Below are positions 25,640-35,181 of a stretch of 64,000 nucleotides of DNA, one piece after another. Location: positions 2,927,001-2,991,000 of the forward strand of contig NC_015703.1 in the NCBI RefSeq assembly GCF_000218895.1, written 5' to 3'. Within the stretch, counting starts at the first letter, position 1, and each line of letters starts with the position of its first letter. This DNA comes from Runella slithyformis DSM 19594. Lineage in GTDB: Bacteria; Bacteroidota; Bacteroidia; Cytophagales; Spirosomataceae. Below the pieces are notes generated by a model. The model saw only the letters and a program-made list of their open reading frames with translations. It did no database searches and was not told the origin of the DNA. The position numbers and the translations under genes were made by a program.

Positions 25640-26536
25640 ATGCATTACTTTAAACGGATTCTCTTTTTCGCAGTCGTAGTCTCAGGTATGGAGGGCCGGG
25701 CTCAAACAAAAATCACGGCCCAAAAGCTCAATTCCAAAATTGACATCACGATCAACAATAACTTTTTTACGAGTTACATTTTTTCGCAGGACGAAAAATA
25801 CCCGTTTTTTTATCCCGTCAACGGACCTTCCAACGCGAGCGTGACCTCCATGCGTAATGGAAATTATCCGCACCACAGCTCATTGTTTTTTGGGTGTGAC
25901 CGCGTCAACGGCGGGAATTATTGGCAGGAAGGCCTGGAAAAAGGGCAGATCATTTCACTCCGCGCTGATATTATTCAATCGGGCGGCGATAAAGTGGTGA
26001 TTGAGAATGAGTGCATTTGGCGGCGGCCGGAAGCCAATGCTCCCATAAAAGATTTCCGTACCATCACCATCACGGCTCCTTCCAAAGATCTGTACCAAAT
26101 TGACTTTGACGTGACCATGGAAACCCTCATGGATGTAACGATCCTGAAAACCAACCACTCGCTTTTCAGCGGACGTATGGACCCTGACCTGGCGGTCATC
26201 AACGGCGGCACCATGGTCAACGCCGAAGGAAACCAAGCCGAGAAAGGAACATTTGGCGTAAAATCACCCTGGATCGATTGCTCGGGAAAAAGAGGTGACA
26301 AAGTGGAAGGCCTCACCATCATGCAGCACCCTTCCAACCCCTGGTACCCTTCGCCGTGGTTCACCCGTGATTATGGTTTCTTCTCACCTACGCCCATGTA
26401 TTGGCCGCAGGATGACAAAGCTACCGTGATGAAAAAGGGAGAAAAACTGACGTTACGGTATCGCGTATTAGTTCATGCGGGCGACCATAAAACGGCCAAT
26501 GTGGCGAGTCTTTTTGAAAAATATAAAAGTGAATAA
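25640..26536 (+). CDS. Secreted PmoA-like (DUF6807) family protein
   Basis: ATG 25640 is chosen because it begins a signal peptide ([22 protein letters not shown]); longer versions from 25526 or 25610 are less likely. The mature protein is a beta-rich fold with [82 protein letters not shown]. These are features of the family named after methane oxygenase PmoA in Pfam; the name is misleading, since members sit in carbohydrate loci of Bacteroidota and Planctomycetes and resemble aldose-epimerase-like folds. It lies in the uronate run; an epimerase or sugar-binding role is inferred. Confidence 0.75.
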   Translation: MHYFKRILFFAVVVSGMEGRAQTKITAQKLNSKIDITINNNFFTSYIFSQDEKYPFFYPVNGPSNASVTSMRNGNYPHHSSLFFGCDRVNGGNYWQEGLEKGQIISLRADIIQSGGDKVVIENECIWRRPEANAPIKDFRTITITAPSKDLYQIDFDVTMETLMDVTILKTNHSLFSGRMDPDLAVINGGTMVNAEGNQAEKGTFGVKSPWIDCSGKRGDKVEGLTIMQHPSNPWYPSPWFTRDYGFFSPTPMYWPQDDKATVMKKGEKLTLRYRVLVHAGDHKTANVASLFEKYKSE

Positions 26537-26542
26537 AAGGAG

Positions 26543-26603
26543 TAGCGAGAAATCAGGAGCGAGGAGTGAGAACTATTTCTAAATTACTCCTGACTTCTCA
26601 CTA
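26543..26603. repeat. CTCCTGACTTCTCAC-type dispersed inverted repeat, copy 2
   Basis: TAGCGAGAAATCAGGAG (26543-26559) and CTCCTGACTTCTCACTA (26587-26603) pair at 15 of 17 positions. It shares words with the tracts at 19599 and 54430. Confidence 0.6.
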
Positions 26604-26625
26604 CCGACTACTGACTGCTGATTTT

Positions 26626-27837
26626 ATGACATTTATTCATACCATGCGTTGGTTCGGTCCAAACGACCCTGTTTCATTGATGCACATTCGTCAGGCGGGA
26701 TGCACGGGTATCGTCACGGCGTTACATCAAATCCCCGTGGGAGACGTTTGGTCGGTCGACGCCATTCAAGAGCGCATTCGACGCATTGAAGCAGACAATA
26801 ACCGCTACACTCCGCTGACATGGGAAGTAGTGGAAAGTCTGCCCGTGCACGAAGACATCAAAAAAGGCCTGCCGAGCCGGGAACAATACATCGAAAACTA
26901 CAAAGTCTCGCTGCGTAACTTAGCGGCCTGCGGTATCAAAACGGTGTGCTATAACTTCATGCCCGTGCTGGATTGGTCACGCACCAACCTGCACTACGAA
27001 ATGCCCGACGGCTCCCTGGCCCTGCGTTTTGTGTGGGAAGATTTTGCGGTGTTTGATTTATGTATTCTCCAACGCCCCAATGCCGAAGTCGATTATACCC
27101 CCGAAGTCCGGGAAGCGGCGGGGCGCAAGTTTGCCGCCATGACGGCAGAAGAGATTGCTACACTGCAAAACACGGTTCTCCTTGGCCTTCCGGGCTCCAA
27201 TGAAGCCTTTGAATTGGCTACGTTTCAGGGATTATTGAATAATTATAAACACATTGGGGACAAAGAGCTACGCGAAAACCTGTATTATTTTATTCAACAG
27301 GTGGCTCCGGTAGCCGAAGAAGCAGGCGTAAATCTCTGCATCCACCCCGACGATCCACCCAAACCGCTGTTGGGATTACCGCGTGTGGTCAGTACCGAGG
27401 CCGACCTGGCGCAGTTAATGGACACCTGCAAAGTGAGAGCCAACGGCATCACGTTTTGCACGGGTTCGTTGGGCGTACGTGCCGACAATGACCTTCCCAA
27501 AATGGTCGAGCGCTTCGGCGACCGAATTCATTTTGTGCATTTACGAACAACCAAACGGGAGGAAAACCCCTTAAATTTCCACGAAGCCGCCCACTTAGCC
27601 GGCGATGTGGATATGTACGAAGTGGTAAAGGCCTTTGTGGTGGAAGGAAAGAGAAGAAAGGCAAAGGGGCAAACCGACAGTACAATTCCGATGCGCCCCG
27701 ACCACGGACATCAGATGCTGGATGATCTGCACAAAACCGGAAAAGACAAATCCTATCCGGGTTATTCGGCCATTGGCCGCTTAAAAGGTTTGGCTGAATT
27801 GCGGGGTTTGGAAATGGCCATTGAAAGAAGCATTTAA
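26626..27837 (+). CDS. uxuA: Mannonate dehydratase
   Basis: UxuA dehydrates D-mannonate to 2-keto-3-deoxygluconate in glucuronate catabolism. ATG 26626 is chosen because [25 protein letters not shown] is the family opening; the frame is open 20 codons earlier, through a repeat. The 403-residue protein contains [23 protein letters not shown], the metal-ligand segment [36 protein letters not shown] and the closing [12 protein letters not shown] with [18 protein letters not shown]. It has the normal size and no damage. It lies with a GH67 glucuronidase and an SDR that could supply mannonate. Confidence 0.95.
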   Translation: MTFIHTMRWFGPNDPVSLMHIRQAGCTGIVTALHQIPVGDVWSVDAIQERIRRIEADNNRYTPLTWEVVESLPVHEDIKKGLPSREQYIENYKVSLRNLAACGIKTVCYNFMPVLDWSRTNLHYEMPDGSLALRFVWEDFAVFDLCILQRPNAEVDYTPEVREAAGRKFAAMTAEEIATLQNTVLLGLPGSNEAFELATFQGLLNNYKHIGDKELRENLYYFIQQVAPVAEEAGVNLCIHPDDPPKPLLGLPRVVSTEADLAQLMDTCKVRANGITFCTGSLGVRADNDLPKMVERFGDRIHFVHLRTTKREENPLNFHEAAHLAGDVDMYEVVKAFVVEGKRRKAKGQTDSTIPMRPDHGHQMLDDLHKTGKDKSYPGYSAIGRLKGLAELRGLEMAIERSI

Positions 27838-27864
27838 AGGAGACAATGCCTCCTGCTTTATGAA

Positions 27865-27886
27865 TTGCCTCCTGCTTTAGCTGGAG
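27865..27886 (+). repeat. REP-like hairpin, forward copy upstream of the transposase
   Basis: TTGCCTCCTGCTTTAGCTGG plus AG; CTCC/GGAG and GC/GC pair around TTTA with T-T mismatches, the shape of a REP element. It is the exact reverse complement of 28388-28409. Confidence 0.75.
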
Positions 27887-27906
27887 ATAACTAATAAAAA
27901 TCAATC

Positions 27907-28347
27907 ATGCCCTACATCAAAGTTTGGATTCATTTTGTGTGGTCAACCAAGCATCGGATTCCCTTTATGAAAACCCGCGAGATGCGACAAACTATTTTCA
28001 GTCATATCAGAGAAAACGCCAACGAAAAAGGCATCTATATTGACTTTATCAATGGATACACCGACCATGTTCACTGCCTTGTTTCCCTTGGCATTGACCA
28101 AAGCATGAGCAAGATCATGCAGTTGATAAAAGGTGAATCTTCTTTTTGGGTCAATAAAAATGGCATTTGTGACGAAAAATTTGAGTGGCAGGATGAATAT
28201 TTCGCCGTTTCTGTCTCCGAATCCATTGTAGACAGAATAAGAAATTACATCAAAAAGCAGGAAGAGCACCATCAAAAAAAGACCTATGCGCAGGAATTTG
28301 ATGAATTGATTGAAAAATATGGATTTGAGAAATTCAAAGACAAATAA
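27907..28347 (+). CDS. IS200/IS605-type Y1 (HUH) transposase, REP-associated
   Basis: The 146-residue protein is a complete single-domain HUH nuclease. The opening PYIKVWIHFVWSTKHR, the metal-binding H54 and H56 (YTDHVHCLVSL) and the catalytic Y114 (RNYIKKQEEHH) are all present, and the tail YAQEFDELIEKYGFE is typical. No TnpB partner is present. Proteins of this size flanked by hairpin repeats cut and move REP sequences as single strands. It appears intact and therefore possibly active. It interrupts the spacing, not the coding frames, of the uronate run. Confidence 0.9.
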   Translation: MPYIKVWIHFVWSTKHRIPFMKTREMRQTIFSHIRENANEKGIYIDFINGYTDHVHCLVSLGIDQSMSKIMQLIKGESSFWVNKNGICDEKFEWQDEYFAVSVSESIVDRIRNYIKKQEEHHQKKTYAQEFDELIEKYGFEKFKDK

Positions 28348-28387
28348 ACTTTGGCTCAAGCCAATGCCATGGAATGCTCTTTTTTTC

Positions 28388-28409
28388 CTCCAGCTAAAGC
28401 AGGAGGCAA
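28388..28409 (-). repeat. REP-like hairpin, inverted copy downstream of the transposase
   Basis: Exact reverse complement of 27865-27886, preceded by six T residues; together they give the module perfect 22-base inverted ends. Confidence 0.75.
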
Positions 28410-28481
28410 TGCAATTTTTAATGTTCCTATTGACAATAGGAATTGTTTGAAAAAATTCATTCATGAATTGCCCCTTATAAA

Positions 28482-28503
28482 TTGCCTCCTGCTTTAGCCG
28501 GAG
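28482..28503 (+). repeat. REP-like hairpin, second forward copy
   Basis: Same sequence as 27865-27886 except GCTGGAG is GCCGGAG. A shortened copy, GGGCTTTAGCCGG, follows at 28516-28528, just 10 bases before the GH67 start. Confidence 0.7.
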
Positions 28504-28538
28504 GACAACAAATAAGGGCTTTAGCCGGACAACTATCA

Positions 28539-30632
28539 ATGACAAAACAGTTTCTTCTTTTTTTGCTATTCATTTCGTCCCTTGCCTTCGCCGATGATGG
28601 CTCACGGCTATGGCTCAATTATGTCCTGATCAAAGAGGCCAAACAACGGGAAGGCTATGGTCCATTTACAAAATTCATAGCCGTATCTTCTGAGGGTCAA
28701 ACCCTTAAAATAGCCTCAAACGAACTGCAAATGGGCTTACAGGGCTTATTAGGCAAAAAAATCACCATTGTGAAAACCGCAACGGCGAGCGGAGGAATTG
28801 TTTTGAGCGTCAATAAAAGCGCTGATGTATCGGAAGAAGGATATAAAATTTACACCGAAAAAGGAAACATTGTCATTTCGTCCAACACCGAAACGGGCGT
28901 ATTGTACGGAACCTTTGAACTCTTGAGAGCGATGCAAACGGGCAAATCCCTCGCCAACATTTCCATCACAGAGAACCCGAAGGTAAAAATACGGATGCTC
29001 AACCACTGGGACAATGCCAACGGCACCGTAGAACGCGGTTATGCGGGTTCGTCAATGTGGAAATGGAACGAACTCCCCTACCGCATCGACCCGCGCTACG
29101 TGATGTACGCCCGCGCCAATGCGTCAATAGGCATCAACGCTACGTCCATCAATAACGTCAATGCCAGTTCACGGTTTTTGACCGCCGAATATTTGGAAAA
29201 GATCAAAGCCGTGGCCGATGTGCTTCGTCCGTACGGAATAAAAGTATTTATATCGGTCAATTTCCGTTCGCCGCGCACCCTCGGCGGGCTTAAAACCTCC
29301 GACCCGCTCGACCCCGAAGTACGTAAATGGTGGAACGACAAAACCAAAGAGATTCACCAATACATCCCTGATTTCGGCGGGTATTTGGTCAAAGCCAATT
29401 CAGAAGGAGAACCCGGTCCGCAAGATTACGGGCGTACCCACGCCGACGGCGCCAATATGCTCGCCGAGGCCATGCGACCGTTCAGCGGCATTGTCATTTG
29501 GCGGGCTTTCGTGTACAATGCCGACCCCAACGGCGACCGCTTCAAGGAAGGTTACGCCCAGTTCAAACCCCTCGACGGAGCCTTTGACCCCAAAGTGATC
29601 GTACAGGTCAAAAACGGCCCCATTGATTTCATGCCGCGCGAGCCCTTTCATCCCATGTTTGGGGCATTTCCCAAAACACCGCTGGGCATGGAGTTTCAAA
29701 TCACACAGGAGTATTTGGGGCAGTCAACGCATCTGACGTATTTGGCCCCAATGTTCAAAGAATGTTTAGACACCGATACGTACGCCAAAGGACAGGGCTC
29801 TACCGTGGCCAAGGTCATTGACGGCAGTCTTTACAATGCTTCTAATTCGCTGATGGCCGGTGTAGCCAATACAGGCTCTGACGACAATTGGTGCGGGCAT
29901 CCGTTCAACCAAAGCAACTGGTACGCCTTTGGCCGATTGGCGTGGGACCATACGCTGTCGTCGGAGCAAATTGCCTCGGAATGGATCCAAATGACGCTGA
30001 CCCGATCCAAACCGGCGGAGCAAAAGATAAATGACATTATGATGCGATCGCATCCCATATACGTGAGCTATACCTATCCGCTGGGCACCGCACACATGAT
30101 GGGCGAAAGCCACCATTACGGCCCGGAGCCCTGGCTCGCCAAAAGCGCGCGTCCCGATTGGACATCGGTCTATTATCACCGCGCCGATTCCGTCGGTCTG
30201 GGTTTTGACCGTACGGGAAAACTGAGCAATGCCCTACAGCTGTACAGTCCGGAGGTGCAGAAAAAATGGGGCAACCCGGACCAATGCCCGTTGGATTATC
30301 TGCTTTGGTTCCATCACGTACCCTGGGGTAAAAAACTGAGCACGGGCCGCAGTCTTTGGGACGAGCTGTGCGTGCGTTATTACGACGGCGTGGTGCAGGT
30401 CGGCAACCTGCAAAAAACCTGGGAAAGCACCAAAACAGCCATTGATCCCGAAATCTTTGAGAACGTAAAAGGAAGATTGAAAATACAGGAAAAAGAAGCC
30501 CTGTGGTGGCGCGACGCCTGCGTGCTGTACTTTGGGGAATACTCAAAAATGCCCATTCCCAAGCCCTTAACACCCCCGCAGCGAACCTTAAATGAAGTTA
30601 AAAAATTAGTGGAAATATATCATTTGCGATGA
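28539..30632 (+). CDS. aguA: Alpha-glucuronidase, GH67
   Basis: GH67 enzymes release (4-O-methyl-)glucuronic acid from the non-reducing end of xylo- or related oligosaccharides. ATG 28539 gives a signal peptide (MTKQFLLFLLFISSLAFA); the upstream extension lies in the REP repeat. The 697-residue protein has DDGSRLWLNYVLI at the mature start, the family motifs FRSPRTLGGLKTSDPLDP, YLVKANSEGEPGPQDYGRTHADGANMLAEAM, and YPLGTAHMMGESHHYGPEPW, plus DQCPLDYLLWFHHVPW near the end. Length is normal for the family. Its stop overlaps the SDR start (ATGA). It suggests a glucuronic-acid-bearing polysaccharide as target. Confidence 0.94.
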   Translation: MTKQFLLFLLFISSLAFADDGSRLWLNYVLIKEAKQREGYGPFTKFIAVSSEGQTLKIASNELQMGLQGLLGKKITIVKTATASGGIVLSVNKSADVSEEGYKIYTEKGNIVISSNTETGVLYGTFELLRAMQTGKSLANISITENPKVKIRMLNHWDNANGTVERGYAGSSMWKWNELPYRIDPRYVMYARANASIGINATSINNVNASSRFLTAEYLEKIKAVADVLRPYGIKVFISVNFRSPRTLGGLKTSDPLDPEVRKWWNDKTKEIHQYIPDFGGYLVKANSEGEPGPQDYGRTHADGANMLAEAMRPFSGIVIWRAFVYNADPNGDRFKEGYAQFKPLDGAFDPKVIVQVKNGPIDFMPREPFHPMFGAFPKTPLGMEFQITQEYLGQSTHLTYLAPMFKECLDTDTYAKGQGSTVAKVIDGSLYNASNSLMAGVANTGSDDNWCGHPFNQSNWYAFGRLAWDHTLSSEQIASEWIQMTLTRSKPAEQKINDIMMRSHPIYVSYTYPLGTAHMMGESHHYGPEPWLAKSARPDWTSVYYHRADSVGLGFDRTGKLSNALQLYSPEVQKKWGNPDQCPLDYLLWFHHVPWGKKLSTGRSLWDELCVRYYDGVVQVGNLQKTWESTKTAIDPEIFENVKGRLKIQEKEALWWRDACVLYFGEYSKMPIPKPLTPPQRTLNEVKKLVEIYHLR

Positions 30633-31432
30633 GAGAGAAAGAACAGTTAACCGAAGATTTCACCTTAGTAAGTCCCCGATCCGTTTTTTCATTGGAGGGA
30701 AAAATTGCCCTGATCACGGGCGGTGGCAGTGGTATTGGCTATGATATCGCCCAATGCATGACCCACGCCGGCGCGACGGTCATCATCACGGGCCGACGCG
30801 AACACGCGTTGCAGGAAGCCACGGCGGCGTTGGGCAAATCAGCTCATTATGTGGTCAATGACGTGACCGAATTAGATTCCTTAGAAGGTCTGGTAGAAAC
30901 CATTGAAGCTACCTACGGCCCCATTGACATTTTGGTCAATAATGCAGGTATCAATATGAAAAAACCCGCGTTGGAAGTCACTGACGCCGATTTTGACCGT
31001 ATTATCCATACCAATCTTAACGCCGTTTTTGCCCTGACCCGCGCCTGTGCCAAAGGCATGATCGCCCGCCAAAGCGGCTCCATCCTGATGATCTCGTCCA
31101 TGGCCGCCTACTATGGTATTGACCGCGTAGTGGCCTATGCCGCGTCCAAATCAGGCGTGGAAGGCATGGTGAAAGTACTGGCGTCGGAATTTTCCAAGTA
31201 CAACGTTCGGGTCAACGCCATTGCGCCGGGATTCATCGAAACCAACATGATGAAAACCGCCATGAGCAGCGACCCCGACCGCATGAACCGCGCCCTCAAC
31301 CGGACGCCCATGGGCAAGTTCGGCAAACCGCAGGACATCGGCTGGGCGGCTGTCTTTCTGGCCTCCGAAGCGGCCTGTTACATCACCGGTGCGTCATTGC
31401 CGGTCGATGGCGGAAATTCGATTGGTTTTTAA
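30629..31432 (+). CDS. SDR dehydrogenase, likely fructuronate/mannonate oxidoreductase
   Basis: The 267-residue SDR has TGGGSGIG (30-37), VNNAG (103-107), catalytic S157, Y170 and K174 (YAASK), and ends TGASLPVDGGNSIGF. It overlaps the GH67 gene by 4 bases and so is translationally coupled to it. Together with UxuA it could replace UxuB by reducing fructuronate to mannonate, since SDR-type enzymes are known for this step in Bacteroidota and Thermotoga; gluconate 5-dehydrogenase is the closest alternative. The general fold is certain, the substrate is inferred from neighbours. Confidence 0.85.
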   Translation: MREKEQLTEDFTLVSPRSVFSLEGKIALITGGGSGIGYDIAQCMTHAGATVIITGRREHALQEATAALGKSAHYVVNDVTELDSLEGLVETIEATYGPIDILVNNAGINMKKPALEVTDADFDRIIHTNLNAVFALTRACAKGMIARQSGSILMISSMAAYYGIDRVVAYAASKSGVEGMVKVLASEFSKYNVRVNAIAPGFIETNMMKTAMSSDPDRMNRALNRTPMGKFGKPQDIGWAAVFLASEAACYITGASLPVDGGNSIGF

Positions 31433-31440
31433 GAATTGTG

Positions 31441-31478
31441 GTACGATAAATGCTTCTTAACGGGGGTATTTATCGTAC
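31441..31478. repeat. Perfect 11-base inverted repeat
   Basis: GTACGATAAAT (31441-31451) and ATTTATCGTAC (31468-31478) are exact reverse complements around 16 bases. No T run follows. It lies 8 bases behind the SDR stop and 28 bases before the TlpA-like gene; it could be an operator, a processing hairpin or a weak terminator. Confidence 0.6.
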
Positions 31479-31506
31479 AGTCAACACAATTTAACTATCG
31501 TAGCTC

Positions 31507-32781
31507 ATGAGATTTTTGCTGTTCATTTTCGGATATTTGGTACTGACCGGCCCCCTTTGTGCCCAAACTGTTACGGTTTTTGCGGGTAAGGATTCGGTGG
31601 ATATTTTCCAACGGGGAGCGTCATCGAGTGTACTCGAACAGTACAATACCCTATGGAAAAACCCCGTTCACAAAGCGTTTTGGGACGAATTTCAGCAGAA
31701 ATTTGCGGATGATTTTAACCCTCAAAAACAAACCGAACTGCTGTTTGCGCAGAATGCCGATATGCAGGAAATCGAGCTGTTTAAAAACCGAAACAAACAG
31801 GTGGCCTTTTTGAAAAGCCATGCTGAATTTCCCAACCTTTCTGAGCCGTTCAAACGGTATGTCGAAAACACCGCCCGCTGGAATTATTGGTATTGGTTGC
31901 TGAACTATGCCGTGACGAGAAGCAACGCCGATACCAAAAATCTTAAACTGGCGGCCCTGCCAAACGTCATGACCGAGGCCCTTGACCCTAAAAAAATCAG
32001 CGATGAAGAAGCCTTTCTGACGGCCTCCTACCGGGATTTTTTGACGGTGTTTGCTACGTATTTCAATTCGAGAGAACACGGTTTTGCCAAATACACGGAC
32101 TTGGGCGCGGCAATGAATGACAAAGCGGCTTTTGCCAAAAAGTACTTCTCCGGCCCTCTGCTGCCCTTTTACCTTTGCCATTTATTGCGGGCCAATTGCG
32201 TCAATACGCCCAAAGAAGCCGTGGTCAATACGTTGGATGAATTAAAGCGCCTTCCGCAGTCAGAGCGTTATGTTACGTTGGCTTCCGAAAAATGCCATGA
32301 AGTACTCACCCGCAAAGAAGAAAAGAAACCTACCCCCCAACCGGCCAAGGCTTCCCCCAAAGGCGACGAGATCGCGTTTCAGAACGTCGACGGCAAAGAC
32401 TTTTATCTTTCGGATTTTAAAGGCAAAGTGGTGTATCTGGATTTTTGGGCGAGTTGGTGCGGACCGTGTCGGGCGGAGTTTCCGTATTCCAAAGCCATGC
32501 ATGCGAAGCTGACCGAAAAGCAGTTAAAAAAAATCGTTTTTTTGTACGTTTCCATCGACCAAACGCCCGAAGCGTGGAAAAAAGCCCTGGAAAAATTACA
32601 GCTTCCCGGCGAACACGGCCACGTAAACGGAGCCTGGAATGCGCAGATTCTGCGTAAATTTTCCATCAACAGCATTCCTCGTTACATGATCATTGACAAG
32701 GACGGAAAAATTGTAGCTGCCGATGCCTCCCGACCGAGTTCTCCGGATACGCTTGTCGAATTGCTGAAATTGATTGAATAA
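31507..32781 (+). CDS. Exported TlpA-like thioredoxin-fold protein
   Basis: The 424-residue protein has a signal peptide (RFLLFIFGYLVLTGPLCAQ), a helical N-terminal domain of about 260 residues, and a TlpA/ResA thioredoxin domain at about 285-424. The redox pair is C318/C321 in FWASWCGPCRAEF, with the cis-proline in INSIPRYMIID. Such proteins reduce or isomerise disulfides of exported proteins in Bacteroidota and often accompany polysaccharide loci. A redox partner is not visible nearby. Confidence 0.87.
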   Translation: MRFLLFIFGYLVLTGPLCAQTVTVFAGKDSVDIFQRGASSSVLEQYNTLWKNPVHKAFWDEFQQKFADDFNPQKQTELLFAQNADMQEIELFKNRNKQVAFLKSHAEFPNLSEPFKRYVENTARWNYWYWLLNYAVTRSNADTKNLKLAALPNVMTEALDPKKISDEEAFLTASYRDFLTVFATYFNSREHGFAKYTDLGAAMNDKAAFAKKYFSGPLLPFYLCHLLRANCVNTPKEAVVNTLDELKRLPQSERYVTLASEKCHEVLTRKEEKKPTPQPAKASPKGDEIAFQNVDGKDFYLSDFKGKVVYLDFWASWCGPCRAEFPYSKAMHAKLTEKQLKKIVFLYVSIDQTPEAWKKALEKLQLPGEHGHVNGAWNAQILRKFSINSIPRYMIIDKDGKIVAADASRPSSPDTLVELLKLIE

Positions 32782-32808
32782 GTTCAACTGACCCTTTCCT
32801 CCTGCTCT

Positions 32809-33438
32809 ATGAGATCGTTCGCTTTAGTATCACTTTTCGGGTTGCTGTCGCTGTGTTCGATGGCTCAACATTCTGTGGGCATCTTTGAGAATCACGTTGA
32901 CATCGGTAAGGTACTTCAACCGGGAACGGCCGCTTACGACAAGGCCCATCAGACGTATGTACTGACAGGTTCGGGAGAGAATATTTGGTTCCAAAAAGAT
33001 GAACTGCATTTTCTGTACCGCAAAACCGTCGGTGATTTTATTGCCACGACCCAAGCCACGCTTTCGGGCAAAGGCACCGACGCCCACCGCAAAACGGGCT
33101 GGATGTACCGCAGCAGCTTAGACACGAGCGCGGCCATGGTTTCGTTGACGGTCCACGCCGACGGACTCACGGCTTTTCAGTATCGAAAAAAACCGGGAAC
33201 CAACATTGAAGAAATCAAAACGCCCGTTGTCCACCCCGACATTTTACAGTTGGAGCGCCGGGGTCGCAGCTTTTTTGTATCAGTCGCCAAAATCGGCAAC
33301 CCTTTCTGGACCGTTGAAATTCCCGATTTTGATCTGCCCCAAGAGATGTTGCTGGGGCTGTTTGTGTGCGCTCACAACAGGAATCAGGTCGAGGAAGCCA
33401 AGCTTACCCAAACCCGCATTTTTACCGCAGTGAAATAG
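32809..33438 (+). CDS. Secreted lectin-like protein (DUF1349-like)
   Basis: The 209-residue protein has a signal peptide (residues 1-20, ending CSMAQ) and a single beta-sandwich-like domain. The patterns GSGENIWFQKDELHFLYRK, GDFIATTQATLSGKG, KTGWMYRSSLDTSAAMVSLTVHADGLTAFQYRK and LGLFVCAHN resemble the concanavalin-like domain found on TolB-like and DUF1349 proteins. It may bind carbohydrate. It lies 27 bases behind the TlpA-like gene. Confidence 0.65.
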   Translation: MRSFALVSLFGLLSLCSMAQHSVGIFENHVDIGKVLQPGTAAYDKAHQTYVLTGSGENIWFQKDELHFLYRKTVGDFIATTQATLSGKGTDAHRKTGWMYRSSLDTSAAMVSLTVHADGLTAFQYRKKPGTNIEEIKTPVVHPDILQLERRGRSFFVSVAKIGNPFWTVEIPDFDLPQEMLLGLFVCAHNRNQVEEAKLTQTRIFTAVK

Positions 33439-33590
33439 CTGAGTAAGTAAAATGAGAAATTACGAGTTTCGAGTGACGAATATCCTCTTTATACAATCGC
33501 ATCCACAGTCATTTTGCGATGAAAGCTCCTGTATTTTGTCGGCCCGGGCCGAACTGCCGACGCAATAAAAAAATAACTCAACTCTTTGAA

Positions 33591-35129
33591 ATGAAACTCT
33601 TCTACCCACTCCTGCTTCTGTGCATTCTCCCCTTTTCGACTTTTGCACAATTTGGCCTGACGGCGGCACAACGCGACAGCCTCAATAAGCTCACCGCCGC
33701 CGACCATGCCAACATGAAGCAACAGTTAGGCATCAAAACCTTGCGCCCCGGCCCCAGCGGTAATGAATCAGCGCCCAATCACGCCAATTACGACGAATCA
33801 ACGGCCAACCCCTGCCCTGCACTACCCGATATTTTGACGTTGAAGAACGGCAATAAAGTAACGTCTGCCGAGGTATGGTGGTCACAGCGCCGTCCGGAGC
33901 TCATCGAAGAATTTGAACGGGAAATGTACGGAAGACTCCCCAAAAACATCCCGAATATAACCTGGAAAGTGGAGGCTATAGACAATGAATTTGTGGGGCG
34001 CATTCCCGTCGTAGCCAAAAAATTGACCGGACACGCCGACAACAGCGCCTATCCTTCCATCAACGTAGACATCAATATGATGTTAGTGATTCCTACCAAC
34101 GTAAAAGGCCCGGTGCCCGTGTTGATGATGTTCGGTCGCCCGTCGTTTCCTTCTCCGGCACAACCCAACAACGATGATTTCGAGAAAATAAACGCCGCTT
34201 TCAAAGAAATGCTGATCAAAAGCAATCCTGAGATGAAGGCCATTTTTGATAAATATCCCGCTTACAGCCCCGTGGCCCGCGGATCGCTTCCCAATTTCTT
34301 TTCTCCGCTGCCCAACGGCGAATCACCGGGCACCGAACAGTTATTGGCCGCCGGCTGGGGCTATTGCACCATTGACCCTTCGAGTATTCAGGCAGACAAT
34401 GGTGCAGGACTGACGAAAGGCATCATTGGGTTGGTCAATAAAGGTCATTACCGCAAACCCGACGATTGGGGGGCGCTTCGGGCATGGGCGTGGGGGGCCG
34501 CACGCGGGTTGGATTATTTGGAAACCGACCCCGCCGTTGATGCGAAGAAAGTAGGCATTGAAGGTGTTTCGCGCTATGGCAAAGCCGCGTTGGTTACGTT
34601 GGCTTTTGAGCCTCGTTTTGCCGTCGGCTTGATCGGTTCGTCGGGAAAAGGCGGCACGACCCTCCATCGGCGGGTATTTGGGGAGGCCGTCGAAAGCCTG
34701 ACGGGCAGCGGTGAGTACCATTGGATGGCGGGAAATTACCTGAAATACGGTACGGAAGAATCAGGTTTCGGCAAAAAAACGGGTTGTGATCTCTCCGTAG
34801 ACTCGCACCAATTGATTGCGCTTTGCGCGCCGCGTCTTTGTTACGTGAGTTATGGGATTCCCGAAAAAGGCGATGCCAAATGGCTCGACCAGCAAGGCAG
34901 CTACATGGCTACGGTTGTCGCCGGTGCTGCGTATAAGCTCTTGGGTGCAAAAGATCTGGGAGTCTCCAACGACCCTCTGAAAGAAAAAATGCCGCCTATG
35001 CTTACGAGTATGCACGATGGGCAATTGTCGTGGCGGCAGCACGACGGCGGCCACACCGACCAGCCTAACTTTCAGCATTTTATTCCTTGGGCCAGCAAGA
35101 TGCTGAAATACGAAAGAGTAGGGCAATAA
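33591..35129 (+). CDS. CE15-type glucuronoyl esterase / acetylxylan-esterase-like hydrolase
   Basis: ATG 33591 opens a signal peptide (MKLFYPLLLLCILPFSTFAQ); the 24 codons upstream are repeat-derived and not family-like. The 512-residue protein is an alpha/beta hydrolase with the CE15 nucleophile elbow GVSRYGKAA, the acidic residues near FGEAVESL and the histidine in HDGGHTDQPNF close to the end. CE15 enzymes cleave ester links between glucuronic acid and lignin or other alcohols. A glucuronoyl esterase beside a GH67 glucuronidase is consistent. Simple deacetylation cannot be excluded. Confidence 0.8.
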   Translation: MKLFYPLLLLCILPFSTFAQFGLTAAQRDSLNKLTAADHANMKQQLGIKTLRPGPSGNESAPNHANYDESTANPCPALPDILTLKNGNKVTSAEVWWSQRRPELIEEFEREMYGRLPKNIPNITWKVEAIDNEFVGRIPVVAKKLTGHADNSAYPSINVDINMMLVIPTNVKGPVPVLMMFGRPSFPSPAQPNNDDFEKINAAFKEMLIKSNPEMKAIFDKYPAYSPVARGSLPNFFSPLPNGESPGTEQLLAAGWGYCTIDPSSIQADNGAGLTKGIIGLVNKGHYRKPDDWGALRAWAWGAARGLDYLETDPAVDAKKVGIEGVSRYGKAALVTLAFEPRFAVGLIGSSGKGGTTLHRRVFGEAVESLTGSGEYHWMAGNYLKYGTEESGFGKKTGCDLSVDSHQLIALCAPRLCYVSYGIPEKGDAKWLDQQGSYMATVVAGAAYKLLGAKDLGVSNDPLKEKMPPMLTSMHDGQLSWRQHDGGHTDQPNFQHFIPWASKMLKYERVGQ

Positions 35130-35181
35130 GCTTGATTACTTATTGATTTGTTTTTTGTTCATCATCATCAGATACATTTTT

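Larger units (their letters stand above)
27848..28528. mobile_element. REP/transposase module (REPtron-like)
   Basis: A single Y1-type transposase gene sits between copies of a hairpin-forming repeat. A perfect 22-base inverted pair flanks it (27865-27886 and 28388-28409), a third copy in forward orientation lies at 28482-28503 with one change, and partial copies lie at 27848-27860 and 28516-28528. The module separates uxuA from the GH67 gene of the same run. Confidence 0.75.
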
